Positions 6,188-11,235 of a DNA stretch of 11,235 bases are shown here, piece by piece. The position numbers were made by a program, and so were the translations under genes. The stretch covers positions 1-11,235 of the forward strand of contig CAUEQX010000055.1 in the NCBI GenBank assembly GCA_959020035.1. The letters are read 5' to 3'. The notes beneath the pieces were generated by a model that saw only the letters and a program-made list of their open reading frames with translations, was not told where the DNA came from and ran no database searches. Position 1 is the first letter of the stretch; every line of letters begins with the position of its first letter. This DNA comes from an uncultured Collinsella sp. (GTDB taxonomy: Bacteria > Actinomycetota > Coriobacteriia > Coriobacteriales > Coriobacteriaceae).

Positions 6188-6799
6188 ATGGCAACCAGCA
6201 AACCGCGTCTTGATCGTCGCATCATTCGCAGCCGTAATGCCATCCTTTCGGCTTTCGAGCGCCTGCTCATGGAAAAGCCGCTGGCAGACATTACGGTGAG
6301 TGCCATCGCGCGCGAGGCCAATGTCGACCGCAAGACCTTTTACGTTCACTTTGGTACGGTTGACGGCCTGCTCGATGCCATTGCCGTCGATGTGGTGGAG
6401 ATGATTGTCGACTCAGTCGAGAAAACGCTTGCTTCCATGGACGGCGACACCAACGAGCGCGCCCTGAGCGCGGCGGCGACCTTCTTTAAAACCGTTAACG
6501 AGGCACTGTGCAACAACTTGGTGCTCAATCGTCAGCTGATCGAGAATATTCCGCTCGATGATTTCATGGCTCGTCTTCGTGCGCCGCTCGAGCACGAGAT
6601 TGCCGAGCGAAATCTGCTGCCCCAAGGTCTCAAGGACGAAATGTTCGACTACTATCTGGCGTTTTTGCTGTCGGGTATTATCGGTATCTATCGCACGTGG
6701 GCGCTGTCTGACGGCTCGGTTCCTATCGAGCGCGTCTCTGAGGTCGCCAACGATCTGACTCTCAATGGTCTGTCGAGTCTGGAATCTCGCTTGGATTAG
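6188..6799 (+). CDS. TetR/AcrR-family transcriptional regulator
   Basis: A 203-residue one-domain-plus-effector regulator. The N-terminal DNA-binding domain is clear: RSRNAILSAFERLL (14-27), then the helix-turn-helix ADITVSAIAREANVDRKTFYVHF (33-55), a textbook TetR pattern that most resembles the DhaS-like group. The C-terminal part (about 60-203) is helical and would bind an unknown ligand. A start at 6161 would add nine residues, but GAAGGGA at 6174-6180, 7 nt before the ATG at 6188, supports the shorter form. An inverted repeat at 6121-6144 is a likely operator. The gene ends at 6799, and an IS3-type transposase scrap begins almost at once (6802), so the original 3' flank has been lost, though the protein length is normal for the family. 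Its target could be itself, the flippase-like gene upstream or genes outside the window; a role in the convergent uptake operon is not supported. Confidence 0.92.
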   Translation: MATSKPRLDRRIIRSRNAILSAFERLLMEKPLADITVSAIAREANVDRKTFYVHFGTVDGLLDAIAVDVVEMIVDSVEKTLASMDGDTNERALSAAATFFKTVNEALCNNLVLNRQLIENIPLDDFMARLRAPLEHEIAERNLLPQGLKDEMFDYYLAFLLSGIIGIYRTWALSDGSVPIERVSEVANDLTLNGLSSLESRLD

Positions 6800-6801
6800 G
6801 C

Positions 6802-6894
6802 CTAGTTGGGCTCGTCGGCGTGGAAATTCCTGTTCCTGAGGTTCTCCGGCGCCTTGGAGACCTTGCCGGCGTAGGAGCTGTAGCCTGAGGATCC
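6802..6894 (-). pseudogene. Remnant of an IS3-family (IS150-type) transposase, orfB part
   Basis: On the minus strand, directly after the ATPase stop TAA and in the same frame, 30 sense codons read GSSGYSSYAGKVSKAPEN followed by LRNRNFHADEPN and then TAG. This matches from memory the region of IS3/IS150-type OrfB transposases just before the integrase core (YSSYxGxxxKAPxNxxxRxFxADxPN, normally followed by K-x-W-x-T-D-x-T-E-F). No start codon, no catalytic DDE residues and no terminal inverted repeats are present, so it is a dead fragment of about 31 codons. It fills the gap between the convergent tetR and ATPase genes and marks an old insertion and deletion junction. Confidence 0.7.
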
Positions 6895-8133
6895 TTAAAA
6901 GAAAGTCCAGTTTATCCTTCCCACTCCAATTTTGGAATCCTCCGATGCGCCTTCGCACGCTCGCATGACCTCGATACCATGCGAGCGTGCGAACTCGACG
7001 AGCTCTGCGTTGCGGGCGTTTATGGTGCCGAAGGCGGCGGGGCACACGATAAGACGCGCGCAGTGGACGAGGAGCTCTTTGGCGCGGGCTATGGTTTTAT
7101 CCCCGATCGGCTCGAAGGCGCGCTCGGCCACGCATTCCGTCGCCAGGTCGCGCGCAAGCTCGCAGTCGATGTCCCCTTCGTGCAGAACGCCCGCGTAGAA
7201 CGCCTTGCCCTGCCGGATTAGCTGGCGAAACACAGCTGACCCCGTACCTGCGCCGGCGATGACGAACGTGTGCGCATCGCCGTGTGGGCGCCCAATTTCC
7301 ACGCTGCCGAAGCGCTCGTTGAAGGTGCCATGTTGAAGGCCGTAGAGCTCGCCAATCGTCTCGCGCGTGAATATGTCCTCGGGTGCGCCGGCGCGGAAGA
7401 CCCGGCCGTCCTTCACGCAAATCACCTTGTCGGCGCTTTTCTGCGCGAGCTCGAGTTCGTGGATGGACATGATGACAGCCACATTCCGCGATTTCGAAAG
7501 GTGGCGAAGTATTCGCAGCAGGTCGATCTGGTAGCGGATATCGAGATACGACGTGGGCTCGTCGAGCACGAGCACACGCGGATCCTGCGCGATGGCTCGT
7601 GCGAGCATGACGCGCTGGCGTTGCCCGTCGCTTATCTGCATGAAGTCGCGCTCGGCGAGCTCTTCCACATGTGCGGTTTTCATGGCCTCATCGACCCGAC
7701 TATGGTCGTCGGGCGAGAGTGTGCCCATTCGCCCGGTGTAGGGATGCCTTCCCGCCTCTACGATATCGCGGCAGGCGAGGAGCTCGGTCCGGGGTCGATC
7801 TGTCAGCATAACGGCAAGGTTCCTTGCGAACTCCGCCGTCTTCCATCGGGAAATCTCCCGCCCGTCGAGCTCGACCGCGCCGGCAAGTGGTGCTAGATGG
7901 CGTGTGATGGTTTTCAAGATGGTCGACTTGCCCGAGCCGTTCGGCCCGATGAGCGCCACGACGTCGCCCGCGCGAACCTCCAGCTCGACGCCTTCGACTA
8001 CGACCTTCTTGTCGTAGCCCGCCGACAGGTCGCTTATGCGGAAAAGCGGCGCTCCGTCAGCCTTCGTTGCGACCGGGGTTTCGAGGTTCGACTCCCCTCT
8101 GAGCGTTTTGGGCCGCGGCATGAATTCCCCCAT
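6895..8133 (-). CDS. FecE/BtuD-type ABC transporter ATPase with C-terminal extension
   Basis: A 412-residue cytoplasmic ATPase that would power the iron/heme-type importer encoded just upstream. The ATPase domain spans about 30-265: Walker A GPNGSGKST (63-71), signature ISDGQ (167-171, LSGGQ in most relatives), Walker B VLVLDEPTSYLD (187-198), switch histidine in SIHELE (His225). The usual Q-loop glutamine (YLPQ type) is missing; the equivalent stretch reads LAVMLTDRP (107-114). Residues about 275-412 are an extra domain not found in FecE, with the glycine-rich VIAGAGTGSAVFRQLI (291-306) and CELARDLATECV, looking like a small Rossmann-type nucleotide- or ligand-binding fold. The permease stop TAG abuts this ATG directly. 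A second ATG at 8121 (MPRPKT) has a better ribosome site, GGGGGA 6 nt upstream, so the true protein may be four residues shorter. It is the last gene of the operon, and no terminator follows. Confidence 0.92.
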   Translation of the reverse strand: MGEFMPRPKTLRGESNLETPVATKADGAPLFRISDLSAGYDKKVVVEGVELEVRAGDVVALIGPNGSGKSTILKTITRHLAPLAGAVELDGREISRWKTAEFARNLAVMLTDRPRTELLACRDIVEAGRHPYTGRMGTLSPDDHSRVDEAMKTAHVEELAERDFMQISDGQRQRVMLARAIAQDPRVLVLDEPTSYLDIRYQIDLLRILRHLSKSRNVAVIMSIHELELAQKSADKVICVKDGRVFRAGAPEDIFTRETIGELYGLQHGTFNERFGSVEIGRPHGDAHTFVIAGAGTGSAVFRQLIRQGKAFYAGVLHEGDIDCELARDLATECVAERAFEPIGDKTIARAKELLVHCARLIVCPAAFGTINARNAELVEFARSHGIEVMRACEGASEDSKIGVGRINWTFF

Positions 8134-9174
8134 CTACCTCACTCGTTTCTTCAACATGAGTGCGATAACCACCGGCGCGCCGAAGATGGCGGTGACGGCG
8201 CTGATGGAAAGCTCGACGGGGGAGAACAGCGTGCGCGCGATCAAATCGCAGCCCGCGCAGAAGATGGCGCCTCCCAAGAAGCACGCAGGAATCACGCGGA
8301 TGGGCTTCGACGACTTCAGCGCCGACTTAACGAGATGCGGAACCGCGATGCCTACGAACGACACCGGACCAGCGAACGCGGTCACGCAGGCGGAGAGCAT
8401 GCTCGCTAGAAGGACGAGCACCACGCGGAAGCGTGCGACGTTCACGCCGACGCTTTTCGCGTAGGCTTCTCCCAGCTGGAAGGCGGAAAGGGGCTTCGAT
8501 ATCGCGAATACGCATGCGCTCACGGTGATCACCACGACCGCGATGACCGCGATGTCGTCCCAGCTCGAACCCGAGAAGCTACCCAAAGACCAGTTGTGCA
8601 GGTTCACGATGGACTGGTCGTCGGCGAAGGCGATGAGAAAGTTCGTCGCCGCCGAGCAGATGTATCCCACCATGACGCCCGCCACGATGAGCATGGCCAT
8701 GGAACTTATGCGCCGTGCGATGAGGAGCACGAAGCCGATGGTGATAAGCGATCCCAGAAACGCTGCGGCCACCATGGCCGGCGAGGACATGGCCTGGTTC
8801 GCGCCCAGAAGTACGATCATCGTAAGCGCGACGACGAACTTTGCGCCCGAGGAGACGCCCAAGATGAACGGGTCGGCGATGGGGTTGTTGAAAAACGTCT
8901 GCAGCAGGAACCCGGAGAGCGAAAGTGCCCCGCCGAGAAGCACGGCTGAAAGCACGCGCGGCAGACGAATCTCCCAGATGATCTGGATTTCCATGGAATT
9001 GGCCGCGCCTCCCGAAAGGATGCCGGGGATGTGGTCTGCGGGCACGAGCACGCTCCCGATGCACAGGTTGGCCCCGACGAGCACGATGAGGGCAACAGCG
9101 AGCAGCGCCGTCACGACGCGACACCGCGCGGCGCGCCCCGATTCGTCGTATGTCATGGAAAGCCGGCTTCTCAT
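8134..9174 (-). CDS. FecCD-family ABC transporter permease
   Basis: A 346-residue membrane permease of the family that imports ferric siderophores, heme and cobalamin (FecC/FecD, BtuC, HmuU); it would act as a homodimer with the ATPase encoded next. Family motifs seen: LPRVLSAVLLGGALSLSGFLLQTFFNNPIADPFILGVSSGA after the first transmembrane helix (given here as PRVL...GVSSGA, about 74-112), a long run of hydrophobic helices, FVGIAVPHLVK near the ATPase-coupling loop, and the C-terminal DLIARTLFSPVELSISAVTAIFGAP pattern. About ten helices fit the length. The frame's first ATG is 4 bp after the binding-protein stop codon, with GAGGAAG rather far upstream (13 nt); an internal ATG at 9156 (MTYDES) is a possible start. 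Downstream it touches the ATPase gene (TAG then ATG), so the two are translationally coupled. Confidence 0.95.
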   Translation of the reverse strand: MRSRLSMTYDESGRAARCRVVTALLAVALIVLVGANLCIGSVLVPADHIPGILSGGAANSMEIQIIWEIRLPRVLSAVLLGGALSLSGFLLQTFFNNPIADPFILGVSSGAKFVVALTMIVLLGANQAMSSPAMVAAAFLGSLITIGFVLLIARRISSMAMLIVAGVMVGYICSAATNFLIAFADDQSIVNLHNWSLGSFSGSSWDDIAVIAVVVITVSACVFAISKPLSAFQLGEAYAKSVGVNVARFRVVLVLLASMLSACVTAFAGPVSFVGIAVPHLVKSALKSSKPIRVIPACFLGGAIFCAGCDLIARTLFSPVELSISAVTAIFGAPVVIALMLKKRVR

Positions 9175-9178
9175 GGCG

Positions 9179-10750
9179 CTAGCCGAGCTTCCTCAGATAA
9201 TGGAAGTTGCTCGCGTCATCGCCGGTGAACGCCCCGTGCAGCTCGTCGATAATGTCGGCGGTGGAAGTCATCTGCTGGTACATGTCGGCGCTTGTGACCC
9301 AGACGTTGCCGTTCTTCACGGCTTTGAACTGCGACAATAGCGCGTTTTTGCCTACGAAGTCGTTCAAGGTGGCAACCGATTCGTCGATGGTGCCGTTGTA
9401 GACGATAATGTCGGCATCCTTCGCCGTCGCGTAGAAGCGCTCCATTTCGAGCGTTACTGACGAACCTGACGTCGACGCCGTCTGCGCGTCATCGAGCGCG
9501 TAGTTGCCGCCTGCAAGCTCGATCATCTGCGCCACGTAGTCGCCCGCCCGCCGCGTGACGGCGGCCCCGTTCGAGTTAATGTAGAAATACGCCACGGTTT
9601 TACCTGACGACGCGAGCCTCGACGTTTGCTCGACGCGGGCCTTCTGCTCGTTGAACAGGTGCGCGGCCTCGTCTTCCTTGTCGAACAGGACGCCGAAAAG
9701 CTTAATCCACTCGACGCGCCCGAGTGCTTCGGGCTCGCTCGACGACTGTTCGGTGAGCACGACGAGCCCGAGCTTCTGCAGCTTTTCCTTCACATCGGGC
9801 GTGTGGTTGATCATGGTGTTCTCGATGGCGAGCGTGCAGCCCGAGGCCGATATTCGCTCGTAGTCGGGCGCGCTGTACTTGCCGCCGTAGGCGATCGCCC
9901 CACTTTCGAGTGCGCTTTTGAAGCCCGCGACCGAGCAATCGTCGGCCTTCGTGCCCGACATGAGGATGTTGTCGTTCGCATCGAGCGCGTCGACCAGGCA
10001 CATCGTCGCCGACGACACGAGGTACACCTTGTTGGCGGGACGCCTTATGACCGCGATGTCGGAGCTCAACCCATCAGGTACCTTTGCATCTTGCGGTACC
10101 ACGAGGAAGCGCTCCCCGTTCGAAATGCAGATAAGCCGCAGGCCGCCTTCGTACTCGTCGACAGTGAAGTGCTCGGCGTATTCAAGCTGAAGCGCCCCCG
10201 TCGGCTCCCAGCCGCAGCCCAAATCGGCGTTGTGGAAGTCGGCCGCGGCGCTTGAAGCCGTTCCCGCAGGGGAGCCGCCGCTTGCATCGTCGCCCGATTT
10301 CTCCTTCATGGTGGATGAGTCGAAGTGGAGCGTGTAGTCGATGGTGTGCGGCGTCGACATGGCGACGGTCTCGGCCGACACGGCGATGTCCTCGTCGAGC
10401 GTGACGGGTATCTCGAACGTGGAGTTGCCGCCGTCGTTTACGGGCGCGTAGTCCACGCCGTTGACGGTTATTTTGTCGTAGTTCGAACTCGACCAGGTGA
10501 TGGTCGCGGTGTAGGTGTCGCCATCCTTCACAATTGTGGTGGGTGAGGCGATGCTTGCGCGCCCTGACCCGCCGGAGAGCGAGACGCTCACAGTGTATTC
10601 CTGAGAGCCTGCCGTGCCACCGGTCGCGTTCGGGCTCGCACTGCACCCCGCGAAGGGAAGCGCGAACAGGGCGACGAGAACGCAGGCGATCGCGCGCACC
10701 GCGATGCTGCGACGCTTCCTGCTTTCCCCCTTGGGAAGAATCGACCGCAT
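9179..10750 (-). CDS. Lipoprotein: NEAT-like domain fused to iron/heme-type substrate-binding domain
   Basis: A 523-residue lipoprotein that would capture the ligand outside the membrane and deliver it to the FecCD permease. The N-terminus has a basic stretch (RKRR), a hydrophobic core and the lipobox LPFAGC with the lipidated Cys36. Residues about 51-146 form a beta-rich domain (TITWSSSNYDKITVNG, NSTFEIPVTLDEDI, HTIDYTLHFDSS) resembling the heme-binding NEAT fold and clearly related to the domain in the gene just upstream. A Gly/Ser/Ala linker (about 147-172) leads to a BtuF/FecB-type periplasmic-binding domain (about 175-523) with LAIENTMINHTPDV, EWIKLFGVLFDKEDEA, MIELAGGNYA, ADIIVYNG and a terminal NGNVWVTSADMYQQ. 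Such a fusion is longer than a plain binding protein (about 300 residues). The gene lies 4 bp after the upstream stop and 4 bp before the permease. Ribosome site is weak (CTGAAG), consistent with coupled translation. Ligand unproven: heme or a ferric chelate. Confidence 0.9.
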   Translation of the reverse strand: MRSILPKGESRKRRSIAVRAIACVLVALFALPFAGCSASPNATGGTAGSQEYTVSVSLSGGSGRASIASPTTIVKDGDTYTATITWSSSNYDKITVNGVDYAPVNDGGNSTFEIPVTLDEDIAVSAETVAMSTPHTIDYTLHFDSSTMKEKSGDDASGGSPAGTASSAAADFHNADLGCGWEPTGALQLEYAEHFTVDEYEGGLRLICISNGERFLVVPQDAKVPDGLSSDIAVIRRPANKVYLVSSATMCLVDALDANDNILMSGTKADDCSVAGFKSALESGAIAYGGKYSAPDYERISASGCTLAIENTMINHTPDVKEKLQKLGLVVLTEQSSSEPEALGRVEWIKLFGVLFDKEDEAAHLFNEQKARVEQTSRLASSGKTVAYFYINSNGAAVTRRAGDYVAQMIELAGGNYALDDAQTASTSGSSVTLEMERFYATAKDADIIVYNGTIDESVATLNDFVGKNALLSQFKAVKNGNVWVTSADMYQQMTSTADIIDELHGAFTGDDASNFHYLRKLG

Positions 10751-10754
10751 GGCG

Positions 10755-11235
10755 TTACTTCAGTGCGTCGGCGCGCAGATCGACGCCGGCGGATTCGAAC
10801 ACGAGCGTGCGGTCGTACCACTGCTCTTTTCTAATACTCCACGCGGCGCAGGCGGTGTCCTCGTCGAGCGCTTCAACGGGCACGTCGTAGGTGTACTTGC
10901 CTTCCGCGTTTTCCACATAGGGGATGAAGTCGGCCTCGCTCGCGGCGGCAGCCTCGTCGCCCGTGCCCATGAAGAGCTTGCCGTAGCCCGTGCCGGAAAG
11001 CGTCATCACGCAGTGCATGGAGCCGTTTTCCACGATGAGCTGGGCGTCCACAATCCTGAACATGTTCGAGCTGGAATCTACGGTGATCGGATAGGTGCCG
11101 TCGGCCACCTTGTCGGCGGTGATGGGGGCAGCGCTTGCGCCCTCGGGCGCATCGGCCGCCTGTTCGGTCTTTTCCTGGGAATCGGCATCGCTTGCCTTTG
11201 CGCTGTCGCTTGAACCCCCGCGGCGGGCGGCACGC
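10755..11235 (-). CDS. Partial exported protein with NEAT-like domain
   Basis: The 3' end of a gene whose start lies beyond the right edge; the frame is open to base 11235. The GTG at 11108 is an internal valine, not a believable start. The visible 159 residues begin with a low-complexity Ser/Ala/Asp/Glu linker (GGSSDSAKASDADSQEKTEQ and on), then a beta-rich domain DGTYPITVDSSSNMFRIV, MTLSGTGYGKLFMG, KYTYDVPVEALDED, WYDRTLVFES. This aligns by eye with the N-terminal domain of the next lipoprotein (shared IPV/VPV-xx-LDED and TL-x-F-x-S endings) and resembles NEAT heme-binding domains. The linker suggests further domains upstream. No C-terminal LPXTG, membrane helix or basic tail is present, so the protein would be secreted or anchored at its unseen N-terminus. 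Role inferred: first receptor passing heme or iron to the lipoprotein. The family name is tentative. Confidence 0.75.
   Translation of the reverse strand, partial: RAARRGGSSDSAKASDADSQEKTEQAADAPEGASAAPITADKVADGTYPITVDSSSNMFRIVDAQLIVENGSMHCVMTLSGTGYGKLFMGTGDEAAAASEADFIPYVENAEGKYTYDVPVEALDEDTACAAWSIRKEQWYDRTLVFESAGVDLRADALK

Noticed and set aside
6188..8133. TetR protein as the iron-uptake operon's regulator
   Set aside because: The genes are convergent, separated by a transposase scrap, and the operon's promoter lies outside the window; proximity alone does not support control.
7270..8409. Plus-strand open frames inside the ATPase and permease genes
   Set aside because: The minus-strand proteins carry full ABC motifs; the plus-strand translations show no domain and lack credible ribosome sites.
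9626..10255. 209-codon plus-strand frame inside the lipoprotein gene
   Set aside because: Antisense to a conserved binding protein; Arg/Val-rich composition typical of a shadow frame.
11106..11108. GTG as the start of the right-edge gene
   Set aside because: The frame stays open to base 11235 with a linker-like sequence, and no ribosome site precedes the GTG. Also, a start there would leave an exported-type domain with no signal sequence. It is read as an internal valine of a partial gene.
1..11235. CRISPR arrays, toxin-antitoxin pairs, phage or defence genes
   Set aside because: No regularly spaced direct repeats and no recognisable proteins of these classes were seen on either strand.

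Overview
The window looks like chromosomal DNA of a high-GC Gram-positive of the Coriobacteriia, most likely a Collinsella-like gut actinobacterium. This is an inference from the GC-rich codon use, the protein sequences as I remember them from that group, and the gene mix. I could not search a database. Two blocks face each other: a plus-strand housekeeping block (1-6799) and a minus-strand iron/heme-type uptake cassette (6895-11235, running off the right edge). A 93-bp scrap of an IS3-family transposase lies exactly between them.

Plus-strand block. The window opens inside ptsI (PTS enzyme I, C-terminal 239 codons). It is followed by a first PfkB-family sugar-phosphate kinase (795-1727, 1-phosphofructokinase-like) and a strong terminator. 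A second, paralogous kinase of identical length (1917-2849) has its own promoter region and terminator. Together these suggest fructose-type PTS sugar uptake and phosphorylation, although no EII permease or fru regulator is in view. Next come a CCA tRNA nucleotidyltransferase with an HD domain (3014-4408), a free-standing tRNA-Glu(CUC) with its own promoter and terminator, a YbhN/UPF0104-type flippase-like membrane protein (4764-6071), and a TetR-family regulator (6188-6799). The regulator is preceded by a good inverted repeat that could be its operator.

Minus-strand cassette, in transcription order from the right edge. A partial exported protein carries a NEAT-like beta-sandwich domain (10755-11235). 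It is followed by a lipoprotein that fuses a second, related domain to a BtuF/FecB-type substrate-binding domain (9179-10750), then a FecCD-type permease (8134-9174), then an unusually long FecE-type ATPase with a ~138-residue C-terminal extension and no Q-loop glutamine (6895-8133). Genes are 0-4 bp apart, so this is one operon. The natural reading is surface or membrane capture of heme or a ferric chelate, transfer to the lipoprotein, then import. The actual ligand cannot be told from sequence.

Most notable points: the transposase remnant at the junction, the paired NEAT-like domains with a fused binding protein, the modified ATPase, and a tandem kinase pair in which both copies carry CAGD and NGKG in place of the usual PfkB GAGD and GGKG. 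No CRISPR array, rRNA, intact mobile element, attachment site or replication origin was seen. No gene-free stretch exceeds 300 bases; the longest is 1728-1916.
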